Positions 17,575-26,564 are shown, numbered from the stretch's first letter. The stretch: 64,000 bases of DNA from an uncultured Sphingorhabdus sp. (GCA_947492905.1 CANLOL010000002.1:124001-188000), one strand, 5' to 3'. Numbers and translations: made by a program. The notes: generated by a model not told the origin, from the letters alone.

Positions 17575-19062
17575 ATGAGTGATAGAGACAATATCTCTAA
17601 GGAAGATAGCAATAGCGCGCGCGATTTTGCAGACTTGCGGCGTGCTGTTATTGCTACTTTTTCTAGCTCGCTTGCACGTTCTGTTGCGCGTGTTTTGCTA
17701 ATAATTTTTGTTGTTGATCTCTATGGTATCGGCAGTTTTGGATATTTGGGGGAAGTCGCTGCCACGGTTGAATTATTGGCGGCTTTGGCCTGCCTCGGTT
17801 TGCCCAAAACGATTATGGCCTATTTTGACCGCGATAAAGATAGCCCTGAAAATAGCGCCAATTTGGTTGCTAATGCTTTGGGCCTTACGATGCTAATTGG
17901 GGCGAGTTTGAGCTTGTTCATGCTATTGCTATGGCCGATATTATTTCCGATTAAAGCCAATATTCCTGCTTATGCTGCGCTGGCTATATTCATCATTTCT
18001 ATTACCGAAATGATGCTGACCTTAACCCGGTCTCGCCGCATCATAAAGTGGGAGTCTATTGTAAAAGGCCTTGTTAAACCTTGGGGCTTTTTCATTCTCG
18101 CAATGGGCGGTTATTTTTTCATAGTGCAACGCTATGATAGCGAGCCGATGATGGTGTTAATCGCTGCTTATTTCCTATCGCTTATAATATCAGCATTATT
18201 CGCCGGCGCTGGCATGATGCAAATCATGCGTGATGGACAAATCTCACTTGGCAAAGTCAGCATAAAAGCTATGGGGAAATTGGCCAAAGAGAGCGCGCCC
18301 ATCGCAATTGTTGATGCTGGCAGTTTCGCATTTCGCCGATTAGACATTATAATTTTGGGCATAATGACAGGATCTAGCGTCACTGGTATTTATTATCTTG
18401 GACAACAATTGGCCACAGTCGTTGAAAAAATGCGGCATTTATTCGAACCAATGGCTGCCCCCATATTGGCGCAAACACAATCCACCAAGACAATTGGAGA
18501 ATATTTGCAAAAAACATGCCGATGGGTATTTGCCGCAAGCCTAGGCAGCGCCATTTGTTTCGCATTATATGCCCAGCCCCTAATGGCGCTGTTCGATGTA
18601 TATTTTGCGGCTGCTCTCATATTTATGAGCATATTATTATGGGGCGAAATAGCCGATGGCTCGAGCGGGTTAATCGAACTTCCGATTATATTTAGAAACC
18701 CTTTAATTGCATCGCGCAATGTGGTTATCGCACTGTGCATAGAGGCGCTTAGCGTAGCAATTGGTGCTTATCATTTTGGTATATTGGGAGCAGCTGCTGG
18801 TTTCTCTATTGGCATGATGGCGCTATGTGCTTTGCGGCTCTATAGCGCCAGAAAACTCTATGATATGCATATAGTTGATAGCAGTTATCTCAAGCCCATT
18901 GGCGCTGCTATAGTGAGCATTATAATCACGCTTTTGATCCGTGATTATCTGTTATTAATCCCATATATTGGGCTATTGATTGGCATAATAATATGCGGCG
19001 GAATATTTTTAATTGCGATAAAATTTATGGGCGTATCTATGAAAATTTCTGACAATAGTTAG
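17575..19062 (+). CDS. Polysaccharide flippase-like membrane protein (MOP superfamily, first copy)
   Basis: The 495-residue protein is very hydrophobic with about 12-14 predicted membrane helices. It has the Wzx-like pattern SSLARSVARVLLIIFVVDLYGIGSFGYLGEVAATVELLAALACLGLPKTIMAYF, and later DIIILGIMTGSSVTGIYYLGQQLATVVEKMRHLFEPMAAPI. Such proteins flip undecaprenyl-linked oligosaccharides across the inner membrane. It is divergent from the CDP-glycerol transferase-like operon and precedes a hybrid kinase. A second MOP-family flippase lies at 23.3 kb, so the locus may make two polymers. Confidence 0.85.
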   Translation: MSDRDNISKEDSNSARDFADLRRAVIATFSSSLARSVARVLLIIFVVDLYGIGSFGYLGEVAATVELLAALACLGLPKTIMAYFDRDKDSPENSANLVANALGLTMLIGASLSLFMLLLWPILFPIKANIPAYAALAIFIISITEMMLTLTRSRRIIKWESIVKGLVKPWGFFILAMGGYFFIVQRYDSEPMMVLIAAYFLSLIISALFAGAGMMQIMRDGQISLGKVSIKAMGKLAKESAPIAIVDAGSFAFRRLDIIILGIMTGSSVTGIYYLGQQLATVVEKMRHLFEPMAAPILAQTQSTKTIGEYLQKTCRWVFAASLGSAICFALYAQPLMALFDVYFAAALIFMSILLWGEIADGSSGLIELPIIFRNPLIASRNVVIALCIEALSVAIGAYHFGILGAAAGFSIGMMALCALRLYSARKLYDMHIVDSSYLKPIGAAIVSIIITLLIRDYLLLIPYIGLLIGIIICGGIFLIAIKFMGVSMKISDNS

Positions 19063-19067
19063 TCAAT

Positions 19068-19109
19068 CATTTTGATGTTGAACGCCATGCAATAATGATC
19101 ATCAAAATG
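19068..19109. terminator. Inverted repeat after the first flippase
   Basis: CATTTTGATG at 19068-19077 and CATCAAAATG at 19100-19109 form a perfect 10-bp stem with a 22-nt loop. There is no T run, so termination is uncertain; it could also be a binding site upstream of the hybrid kinase gene. Confidence 0.35.
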
Positions 19110-19155
19110 GGGCATATATTTACGCGATAGTAACCAACTATGGTTATGTTAACCT

Positions 19156-21486
19156 ATGGATCGGAATTTCTCTCTAAATGATGCGCAGCATAGCTCTGTT
19201 CAGAACAGCTTTTCTCAAGATAGTGGTTTTGATGAGGAAAATGCCCTAGATATTTCTGAGGAAATTGATAGCGCAGAGGAAATTGCCCTATTAAAGCGCC
19301 GATTAAAACGCAGTGAAATCGCTAGAGAAGAAGCTGAAGCCTTATTAGAGAGTAAGAGCAGACGCCTATCCAAATTAGACGATCAGTTGCGGCAAAAAGA
19401 AGAAGAGCTGATCCGCAAAGTGGATCAAACACAGCAATATTTGGTGAATGCTCAGCGATTGGCTAATGTGGCCACTTTTCATATTGATAATGAAGTGCGT
19501 TTTGTTGGCTCGCTTAACTTTTCTAAAATTGTTGGTTCAAAATCTGAAATCAGCAATATCAGACAATTGCGATCTATGGTTCATCAGCGCGATATAGATG
19601 ATATTGATGCGATTATTAAAAACGCTATGTCAGGCGGATTAATTGGTAATGCGTTGGAACATGATGTCCGCGTGCTAGATGATTATGGCCGCATGCGCTG
19701 GCTGCGTTGGTCTGCCGAGCAGATTATCAACAAAGATAATGGCAGGATTGATTGCTATGGCGCGGTTCGCGATATTACTGTGGAAAGGCGCGCCGAACGT
19801 CATGAAAAAACTCTGCTAGCACTGAGCGAGCGGCGCTATAAACAATTACAAAAAATGTCTGCCCAATTGACCGATCGGGTAAAGGCTATGGAAATGCTTA
19901 GTAATGCTCTGCGCGATGCGCGCGCGGTTGCTATTCGCGCGAATAAATCCAAATCCCGTTTCTTAGCGATGATGAGCCATGATATTCGCACGCCAATGAA
20001 TGCTATTTTGGCAACATTGGAGCTGCTGGGTCTTTCTGAGTTGGATGAGGTTCAAAAACGGCAATTAAAATTGGCGCAAAATAGCGGCGATCAATTATTA
20101 TTCTTGCTCGCCGACATAATTGAATATGCAAGGTCAGATGGTTGGTTGATTGAAATAGAAGCGCAGCCCGTTGCAATAGATAGCACCATTACAAATACCG
20201 CCGATACTTGGCGGCAATTGGCGCGTAAAAAAGATTTGGAAATTGAAACCGATATTGAAATGATCGGTGAAAATTATATCAAAACCGATCCAACCCGTTT
20301 GAGGCAGTTGCTTGATAATTTAATCAGCAATGCCATTAAATATACCGATAATGGTGTTATCACGATTAGCTCTAAGATTAAGTCTGAAAAAAATGAGGAT
20401 AGCCTGCGTATTACAGTGACGGATACTGGAAATGGCATTAGCGAATCTGTGCAAAAAATGTTGTTCGAAGATTTAGAACGTGGTGAGCATCAAGATGATT
20501 TGAATATTCAAGGCAGCGGATTAGGTTTGTCAATTTGCCGCCGCATTGTCTATGCGATGAATGGTGATATTGGGGTTGAAAGCAAATTAAATCAGGGCAG
20601 CATGTTCTGGTTTGAAATCCCAGTAAAAGTCATGAGCGAAGATGATTATGTTTATATGCAGGATGATGAAAAAATCATCCAGACATTGAGCGTAAATGAT
20701 CAGCGCCCCAAATTATTAGTAGCAGAAGATGTAGCCGCAAACCGCATGGTACTGACCTCTATGTTGGAGAAATTAGGCTGTGATTATGAAGTTGCAATGG
20801 ATGGACGCCAAGCGGTTGAAATAACGCAATTGCATAAATTTGATGCCATTTTGATGGACGTTTCTATGCCGCGTATGAACGGTATGGAGGCGACCAAAGA
20901 AATACGCTCCCAAGGCAAGAAAACCCCTATTATCGCCGTTACTGCATTTGCTGCGGATGATGAAAAAGAAGCGATAATGGCCGCAGGTATGGATGGGTTA
21001 ATTTCTAAACCGATAAGCATTTCATCCCTGCATCAATCATTGGAAAAAATATTCTGCGCTAAAGAAGATAATGATCTGCATAGATATTTGGGGCATGATA
21101 AAGATAGAAATCGTGCTTCTGTTCCTGATTTTGACGTGGTGGATTATATCGATACCGATAAATTACGGCACCAGATTATATCTGTACCGCCCGAAATGCG
21201 GATTAAATTACAGGATGCAATTGTTGATGATTTGGGCAGTTGGTTCAGACGGTTTCAAACCGCATGGCGGGAGTCGGATAGCCAAGAAATATCGGCAACT
21301 AGCCATGCCCTAAAAGGTATATGCAATGGTTTTGGCGCGCATAAATTAATAGCATCTATTGAGAATTTGCGCAGCCAATCGGAAATGGGCGACATAAAGG
21401 CTTTGTCGCAAGTGATAGATATTTATGATCATACAACGGCGTCCTTTAAAAATGCAGCTGATATAATGGACAGGCGCAGCTCATAA
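19156..21486 (+). CDS. Soluble hybrid histidine kinase (coiled coil-PAS-HisKA-HATPase-REC-Hpt)
   Basis: The 776-residue protein has no membrane segment. In order it shows a charged coiled coil (about 35-105), a PAS-like domain (about 105-212, ending in AVRDITVERRA), a HisKA domain with H275 (FLAMMSHDIRTPMN), a HATPase with LDNLISNAIKY, DTGNGI and GSGLGLSI, a receiver with D568 (AILMDVSMPRMNG), and a C-terminal Hpt domain with H717 (ATSHALKGICNGFGAHKL). It can therefore run a full internal phosphorelay and pass phosphate to a separate response regulator. No such partner is adjacent; the NtrC-type regulator at 32.5 kb is the only other regulator in the locus. Hybrid kinases of this form are typical partners of H-NOX proteins. 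Confidence 0.93.
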   Translation: MDRNFSLNDAQHSSVQNSFSQDSGFDEENALDISEEIDSAEEIALLKRRLKRSEIAREEAEALLESKSRRLSKLDDQLRQKEEELIRKVDQTQQYLVNAQRLANVATFHIDNEVRFVGSLNFSKIVGSKSEISNIRQLRSMVHQRDIDDIDAIIKNAMSGGLIGNALEHDVRVLDDYGRMRWLRWSAEQIINKDNGRIDCYGAVRDITVERRAERHEKTLLALSERRYKQLQKMSAQLTDRVKAMEMLSNALRDARAVAIRANKSKSRFLAMMSHDIRTPMNAILATLELLGLSELDEVQKRQLKLAQNSGDQLLFLLADIIEYARSDGWLIEIEAQPVAIDSTITNTADTWRQLARKKDLEIETDIEMIGENYIKTDPTRLRQLLDNLISNAIKYTDNGVITISSKIKSEKNEDSLRITVTDTGNGISESVQKMLFEDLERGEHQDDLNIQGSGLGLSICRRIVYAMNGDIGVESKLNQGSMFWFEIPVKVMSEDDYVYMQDDEKIIQTLSVNDQRPKLLVAEDVAANRMVLTSMLEKLGCDYEVAMDGRQAVEITQLHKFDAILMDVSMPRMNGMEATKEIRSQGKKTPIIAVTAFAADDEKEAIMAAGMDGLISKPISISSLHQSLEKIFCAKEDNDLHRYLGHDKDRNRASVPDFDVVDYIDTDKLRHQIISVPPEMRIKLQDAIVDDLGSWFRRFQTAWRESDSQEISATSHALKGICNGFGAHKLIASIENLRSQSEMGDIKALSQVIDIYDHTTASFKNAADIMDRRSS

Positions 21487-21501
21487 TCCCATCATTATTG
21501 C

Positions 21502-21538
21502 AAAAAAATGCTAGAATAGCGGCGCTATCCTAGCATTT
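21502..21538 (-). terminator. Intrinsic terminator of the GT26-PGT fusion gene
   Basis: A long hairpin (AAATGCTAG-A-ATAGC / GCTAT-C-CTAGCATTT, 3-nt loop) is followed on the minus strand by a run of seven T. It lies 23 bp after the stop of the leftward gene and could also slow transcription from the kinase side. Confidence 0.85.
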
Positions 21539-21560
21539 CATATTTGGGTGTTAATTATGA

Positions 21561-23033
21561 TTAATATGCGCCTTTGCCAGATATAACGGCTGGGATGGTG
21601 CGGAATATTAATTTAATATCCTGCCATAGAGATTTTTTCTCAAGATATTCTACGTCTAAATCCACTTGTTGCTCAAACGGAATATCGGCGCGGCCAGAAA
21701 CTTGCCATGTACAGGTGATGCCCGGTTTTCCATCCAATCTTTTGCGCTCCTTATCGCCATAAGAAATTACTTCATTGGGCAGCGCAGGTCTTGGTCCAAC
21801 AATCGACATTTCACCGGTTAATACATTCACAATTTGCGGCAATTCATCAATTGATGCACGGCGAATAAATTTGCCAACGCGGGTTACTCTGGGGTCTTCC
21901 TTCATTTTGAAACAGACGGAATCGCGTTCATTCATTTCGCTTAATTCGGCTTTGCGGGCTTCTGCATCGCTATACATGGAACGAAATTTCCATATTTTAA
22001 AAGGTTTGCCATCTTTGCCGATACGTGTTTGTTTGAAAAATGGAGACCCTTTATCCTCTATAGTGATGAGCAAGCATAGGGCTGCTGCTATCGGGCCGAG
22101 CAAAAGCAATGCAACTAAGGCAATCGACATATCTAATGTGCGTTTGGTGGCATTTTTATATTTTTCTTTATAGCCTCTGCTTTCAAATGCGTAGATGATA
22201 GCGCGGGTTAAAAATTCGATATTACCGGTAATATAACGTCCTGCGAGCCGCGTTGGTTCGCACATTAATCGCCATACCCATTCCATATGCATTTTGCGCA
22301 CTAATTTAGGGGCTCTGGGTATTCTACCTGAATAATAATCAAACAAACCGCCAACGCCAATGACGATGGCTGCGTTTAATTTGTCACGATTTTTATGGAT
22401 CCAAATCTCTTGATGCGGAACGCCCATACCCACCAAAACAATAGAAGCACCAGATGCATTTATCGCTGCGATAACATCGGCTTCTTCTGTTTCTTTATCA
22501 TAATATCCATGCTGCGTTCCCGCGAATTTTAATCCCGGATATGTGTTGCGCATATTTTTACTAGCAGCGGAGGCAACACCCTCTAAACCGCCCAATAAGA
22601 AAATGGATTGTCCTGCGGCGCAAGCTTTTTCGCATAATAGCGGAAATAAATCAGTGCCATTCAGATTGTTGATATAGTCTGTGCCAGCCATCTTTCCAGC
22701 CAATTTCACACCAGCACCATCGGGCAAGATGGCATCGGCATCTTTAAGCGCTTCTTTATAGGCAGCATTTTTACGGAAAATATTGACGCAATGGGCATTG
22801 ATGAAATTTAATGTATTTTTCTCACCTAAGGCGGCGGCTCTAACGATAGCGCCTGCGGTATCCTCTAGGGATGCATTGACCAAAGGTATTTGGAAAAGAG
22901 GAATTGATTTCTTGCGATTGAGATGCAAACCCAAATTAGTAGTATCGGCATTGATTTTTGAAATAGTCTGTTCGCTGTTTAATGCTTCTAATTTCAATTG
23001 TGTAAATTGATTGTTGATATCAATATAGCTCAT
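21561..23033 (-). CDS. Fusion of WecG/TagA/CpsF glycosyltransferase and polyprenyl glycosylphosphotransferase
   Basis: The 490-residue protein joins two enzymes that act one after the other. Residues about 45-275 are a GT26 WecG/TagA/CpsF domain with NAHCVNIFRKNAAY, the catalytic-region Asp in LPDGAGV (D105) and the GVGGLFDYYSGRIPRAPK segment. Residues about 296-490 are a monotopic phosphoglycosyl transferase with one membrane helix (about 301-323), PFFKQTRIGKDGKPFKIWKFRSM, the catalytic D396-E397 (ASIDELPQ), GEMSIVGPRPALP and GITCTWQVSGR. It would transfer a sugar-phosphate to undecaprenyl phosphate and then add the second sugar. Start 23033 has GGAG 8 bases upstream. A sigma-54-like promoter lies about 33 bp upstream. 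Confidence 0.9.
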   Translation of the reverse strand: MSYIDINNQFTQLKLEALNSEQTISKINADTTNLGLHLNRKKSIPLFQIPLVNASLEDTAGAIVRAAALGEKNTLNFINAHCVNIFRKNAAYKEALKDADAILPDGAGVKLAGKMAGTDYINNLNGTDLFPLLCEKACAAGQSIFLLGGLEGVASAASKNMRNTYPGLKFAGTQHGYYDKETEEADVIAAINASGASIVLVGMGVPHQEIWIHKNRDKLNAAIVIGVGGLFDYYSGRIPRAPKLVRKMHMEWVWRLMCEPTRLAGRYITGNIEFLTRAIIYAFESRGYKEKYKNATKRTLDMSIALVALLLLGPIAAALCLLITIEDKGSPFFKQTRIGKDGKPFKIWKFRSMYSDAEARKAELSEMNERDSVCFKMKEDPRVTRVGKFIRRASIDELPQIVNVLTGEMSIVGPRPALPNEVISYGDKERKRLDGKPGITCTWQVSGRADIPFEQQVDLDVEYLEKKSLWQDIKLIFRTIPAVISGKGAY

Positions 23034-23065
23034 GATGCGTCTCCATTTAAACATGGTCAGATAAG

Positions 23066-23083
23066 AGCATTTTATGTGCCAAA
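23066..23083 (-). promoter_or_regulatory. Candidate sigma-54 promoter of the GT26-PGT fusion gene
   Basis: On the minus strand the site reads TTGGCACATAAAATGCT: the -24 GG (complement of 23079-23080) and -12 GC (complement of 23067-23068) are exactly 10 bp apart. Consensus is TTGGCACG-N4-TTGCW; two positions differ (A for G after TTGGCAC and A for T at the start of the TTGC element). It ends 33 bp before the ATG at 23033. Confidence 0.65.
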
Positions 23084-23165
23084 TATGATAATCAACATAG
23101 TTTCAAACCTTTATATGGTTAATGCGTTATAAACTTATATACCACTGAAAAATATAGATAAATTG

Positions 23166-23233
23166 ATTCTCAATATGCAAATAGCATGATGCAAAATGCG
23201 AATATTAGCGCTTCATATTTGCGCTTTGAGAAT
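23166..23233. promoter_or_regulatory. 68-bp dyad between divergent sigma-54-like promoters (possible enhancer)
   Basis: ATTCTCAA-N3-GCAAAT at 23166-23182 is mirrored by ATTTGC-N3-TTGAGAAT at 23217-23233, matching at 14 of 17 positions. Inside is an ATAGCA-TGA-TGCAAA element centred at 23188, related to the TTGCA-N3-TGCAA repeats near 31.8 kb. It lies midway between the two outward-facing sigma-54-like promoters, a natural place for an activator site. Confidence 0.45.
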
Positions 23234-23282
23234 ATATGCATTTAGATATTATCTAACGCATTGTAATATTAAATTTTATTTT

Positions 23283-23299
23283 CTGGCACGGCTTTTGAA
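23283..23299 (+). promoter_or_regulatory. Near-consensus sigma-54 promoter of the flippase-glycosyltransferase operon
   Basis: CTGGCACGGCTTTTGAA has a perfect -24 element (TGGCACG, GG at 23285-23286) and correct 10-bp spacing, but the -12 is GA (23297-23298) instead of GC. The flippase start lies 30 bp downstream with AGGATATAGT before it. The -12 mismatch could weaken it. Confidence 0.55.
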
Positions 23300-23329
23300 T
23301 ATAATCCTGACTAAAGATTAGGATATAGT

Positions 23330-24616
23330 ATGAAAACCATAGCGATGAAATTGAAAAGCAGCTTTGCCGAGGGCGGAAGCTTGCCAATCATAAATGCACT
23401 CATGGCTTATGGGTCCGCGCAATTGGCTATTCGTCTGGTGCGATTGGTGGTGGTGATAATCATTGCACGCCAATTGGTGCCAGAATTGGTGGGCGTTGCG
23501 GCCCTTACACTGACGATATTCGAACTGACCCGCGTTCTAGCCAATATTGGCGTAGGTCAAAAAATTATATCCTCTAGTGATGCTGAGTTTGAAAGAACAT
23601 GCAATAGTGCGCATAGAATATTTTGGATTTGGTGTCCTGCGGTTGCGGCCGTGCAATTGATAATGGCGGCTGGGCTTTATACTATATTTGATCAACATTT
23701 ATCAGCGATGATGCTAGCGACACTATGCTTGGTATATTTCTTTATGCCAGGGGGATTGGTGCAATGTTTCCGCCTGATGCGTGCTAAAAAATTATCAACC
23801 TGCGCCAAGATTGATGCCATACAAACGATTAGCGATCATATCTTAACATGCGCAATGTTGTTGGTATGGATTAGCCCATGGTCGATCGTGCTGCCCAAAT
23901 TGCTCACCGCTCCACTTTGGCTTATCATGATGCGCCGCAGTGAAAAATGGAAACCAGATGCGTCTCTAGGCTTTATCGAATATCGCTCTATGGTAAGATT
24001 TGGATTGTCCGTTTTAATCACCGACAGTTTAATCGCAATTCGCAGCCAAGCCGATAAATTGATTATCGGAGCTATGTTAGGCGTGAGCGCCTTAGGCACT
24101 TATTATTTCGCCTTTAATGCAGGCATTGGCATAGTGTCGGCTTTGGTCACAGCATTTGGCACAGTCATATATCCGCATTTATGCAATACAGAATCCGCAT
24201 CTCAACAGCGCGATAAAATGAAATTAGCGATAATGGCCGGCCTTGCCATTTTTGGAAGCGCCGCCGCTGCGCAATATATATTAGCGCCCTATTATGTGCC
24301 GATCATCTTTGGTGAAAAATGGGTTCACGCAATCGCGCTCATTCAAATATTGGCATTGGCATCTATCCCTATGATTTGCTTGGCCTTAACCACCGCTTGG
24401 CTGCGCGCTAATGATCGCGCCAATGTGGATGCGTGGGCGGGATTATTGGCCAGTATATGCGCATTGGGTGCGATGTCTATTGGCGCTCAATATGGTTTGG
24501 TCTCGGCGGCTATGGCTTGGGTCACAGGCACTGTGATAATCGCCATTCCTTTTGCAATTGCAATATTCACCCCATTGTTTCGTCTTAACACCCTTAAATT
24601 TCAACCAGGAGTATGA
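23330..24616 (+). CDS. Polysaccharide flippase-like membrane protein (second copy)
   Basis: The 428-residue protein has about 12 predicted membrane helices and the MOP/Wzx-type N-terminus AYGSAQLAIRLVRLVVVIIIARQLVPELVGVAALTLTIFELTRVLANIGVGQKII, with FGLSVLITDSLIAIRSQADKLIIGAMLGVSALGTYYF in the middle. It is expected to move lipid-linked oligosaccharide to the periplasmic side. It leads an operon with two GT2 enzymes and a GT4, the glycosyltransferase next door being joined by overlap. AGGATATAGT precedes the start and a near-consensus sigma-54 promoter lies upstream. Confidence 0.85.
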   Translation: MKTIAMKLKSSFAEGGSLPIINALMAYGSAQLAIRLVRLVVVIIIARQLVPELVGVAALTLTIFELTRVLANIGVGQKIISSSDAEFERTCNSAHRIFWIWCPAVAAVQLIMAAGLYTIFDQHLSAMMLATLCLVYFFMPGGLVQCFRLMRAKKLSTCAKIDAIQTISDHILTCAMLLVWISPWSIVLPKLLTAPLWLIMMRRSEKWKPDASLGFIEYRSMVRFGLSVLITDSLIAIRSQADKLIIGAMLGVSALGTYYFAFNAGIGIVSALVTAFGTVIYPHLCNTESASQQRDKMKLAIMAGLAIFGSAAAAQYILAPYYVPIIFGEKWVHAIALIQILALASIPMICLALTTAWLRANDRANVDAWAGLLASICALGAMSIGAQYGLVSAAMAWVTGTVIIAIPFAIAIFTPLFRLNTLKFQPGV

Positions 24617-24618
24617 AC

Positions 24619-25542
24619 ATGCCATCCCCTTATTTTTCCGTCATAATGCCCGTCTATAATGCGCAAGACCATCTAAGAGAAACCGTGCAATCTGTGCTCG
24701 ATCAGAGCTTTACAGATTTTGAGATGATTATGATTGATGATGGCTCAAGCGACAATAGCCTAGCTATTCTATTAGAGCTAGCAAATCATGATGATCGCTT
24801 GAAAGTCATTTCAAAAAATAATCAAGGGGTTTCGGTCACCCGCAACATGGCAGCAGAAATAGCAAGTGGCAAATTTTTGGCATTTTTGGATGCTGATGAT
24901 ATTTGGTTGCCCGAAAAATTGGCAACCCATTATGCGCTGCATCATCGCAATGCCGCCATCAGTGTAAGTTATGCAAAAATCGCATTTGTAGAGCCCGATT
25001 ATTTAAATAGCCCTAGAACCTATTCCACCGTGTTGGAGCATCCGCTGACGATCAATGAAATTATCTCAGAAAACCCAGTTTGCACCACGTCTAATTTGGT
25101 GGTCTCGCGTATATTATTTATCGCATCGGGTGGTTTTGATGAGAGCATGACGCACGCCGAAGACCAAGAATGGTTGGCCAGAATAGTATATGATGGGCAT
25201 ATTATATGCGGTATTGATAAATATTTGGTCGATTATCGCCTAAGTCCAGATGGCCTCTCGATTAATTTACCCGCCATGTATGATGGTTGGAAATTAATTG
25301 CGCATCAATATAGCGCGTCGGAAGATTTCAAATATTCAGAAGCGATTTTTTTGCGCTATTTATCGCGCCGCGCATTGCGCTCTGGCGCGCCATCAAAGAT
25401 AGCTCTGAAATATGCCATCAAAGGCTTATCATCCGACAGCCAAGGGTTTTTCAATGATAAAAAACGCGGCTGGTTAACCTTGATAAGTGCAGGGGTTGCT
25501 ATGGTTCTGCCGCGTTCCACGCGCCTGCATATTTTTGCTTAA
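24619..25542 (+). CDS. Glycosyltransferase family 2
   Basis: The 307-residue protein has a GT-A fold: FSVIMPVYNAQDHLRETVQSVLDQSFTDFEMIMIDDGSSD at the N-terminus, the metal-binding FLDADDIW (DXD-like), and the acceptor-side DEWLARI-like segment EDQEWLARIVYDG. It probably adds one sugar to the lipid-linked repeat unit. The start is set at ATG 24619 because AGGAG lies 7 bases before it; ATG 24613, overlapping the flippase stop, is the alternative. Confidence 0.9.
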   Translation: MPSPYFSVIMPVYNAQDHLRETVQSVLDQSFTDFEMIMIDDGSSDNSLAILLELANHDDRLKVISKNNQGVSVTRNMAAEIASGKFLAFLDADDIWLPEKLATHYALHHRNAAISVSYAKIAFVEPDYLNSPRTYSTVLEHPLTINEIISENPVCTTSNLVVSRILFIASGGFDESMTHAEDQEWLARIVYDGHIICGIDKYLVDYRLSPDGLSINLPAMYDGWKLIAHQYSASEDFKYSEAIFLRYLSRRALRSGAPSKIALKYAIKGLSSDSQGFFNDKKRGWLTLISAGVAMVLPRSTRLHIFA

Positions 25543-25556
25543 ATATTCCAATTAAC

Positions 25557-26564
25557 ATGAAAGACTTAACGATGAACGATGTTCTAATTTCGGTGGTAAT
25601 GCCGGTTTATAATGTAGAAAAATATGTAGCAGAATCGATTCAATCGGTTTTGAATCAAAGCTATGAAAATTTTGAACTTATCATTGTGGATGATGGCGGT
25701 CAGGATAAAAGCATTGATATTTGTCATGGATTTAATGACCCGCGCATTAAAATAATCTCGCAAAAAAACAGAGGATTGGCGGGCGCTCGTAATACGGGTA
25801 TCAATGCAGCATCTGGTTCTTATATCGCATTTTTGGATAGTGATGATCTATGGCATAAAGATAAATTATCGCTGCATAAAATTCATTTGGATAGCAACAG
25901 ACGCATAGGTGTAAGCTATAGCGGCTCGCGCTTTATTGATGAAAATAGCGCGCCATTAAAGCAGGCTCAAACTCCAAAATTATTGAATATCACAGCCCAA
26001 CATGTCTTTAAGCGCAACCCTATTGGCAATGGTTCAGCGCCTATCATTCGCCGTGATGTGCTGAATTTAATTGCATTTAGACATCCAAAAGAAAGCGATA
26101 GAATCTGTTATTTTGATGAGAGCTTTCGCCAGTCCGAAGATATTGAATTATGGGTTCGTATTGCATTAACCAGCCCCTTTATATTTGAAGGGATAGACGG
26201 TTTGTTGACGCGTTATCGCATCATTAGCGGCGGATTATCCGCCAATATTGTGGCGCAATATCAAAGTTGGGATAGAATGCATGACAAGGTTAAAGCGCGT
26301 TTCCCCGAATTTATTAGCGATCATGGGCCAGAGGCGAGAGCCTATCAATTGCGCTATTTATCGCGTCGTGCCGTTCAATTGGGCGATGGAGCATTTGCAT
26401 TAATTTTGATAAAAGAAGCGCTGCAAATTAGCATTACACCGCTTTATAAAGAACCTATCAAAACGCTCTCAACTATAGCAGCGGCCTATATATCGCGCTA
26501 TTTACCATCCTCTATTGTAAAGTCTCTGATAACAGGCTGGACAGGGCGAAAGTCAATCGCATGA
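25557..26564 (+). CDS. Glycosyltransferase family 2 (second in operon)
   Basis: The 335-residue protein has the same fold as its upstream neighbour: ISVVMPVYNVEKYVAESIQSVLNQSYENFELIIVDDGGQD, RNTGINAASGSYIAFLDSDDLW (DSDD metal site) and SEDIELWVRIALTSPF. The two GT2 proteins also share a C-terminal FLRYLSRRA / LRYLSRRAVQLGDG segment, so they probably arose by duplication and then diverged in acceptor or donor. ATG 25557 is used; ATG 25572 is possible. It overlaps the next gene by 4 bp. Confidence 0.9.
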   Translation: MKDLTMNDVLISVVMPVYNVEKYVAESIQSVLNQSYENFELIIVDDGGQDKSIDICHGFNDPRIKIISQKNRGLAGARNTGINAASGSYIAFLDSDDLWHKDKLSLHKIHLDSNRRIGVSYSGSRFIDENSAPLKQAQTPKLLNITAQHVFKRNPIGNGSAPIIRRDVLNLIAFRHPKESDRICYFDESFRQSEDIELWVRIALTSPFIFEGIDGLLTRYRIISGGLSANIVAQYQSWDRMHDKVKARFPEFISDHGPEARAYQLRYLSRRAVQLGDGAFALILIKEALQISITPLYKEPIKTLSTIAAAYISRYLPSSIVKSLITGWTGRKSIA

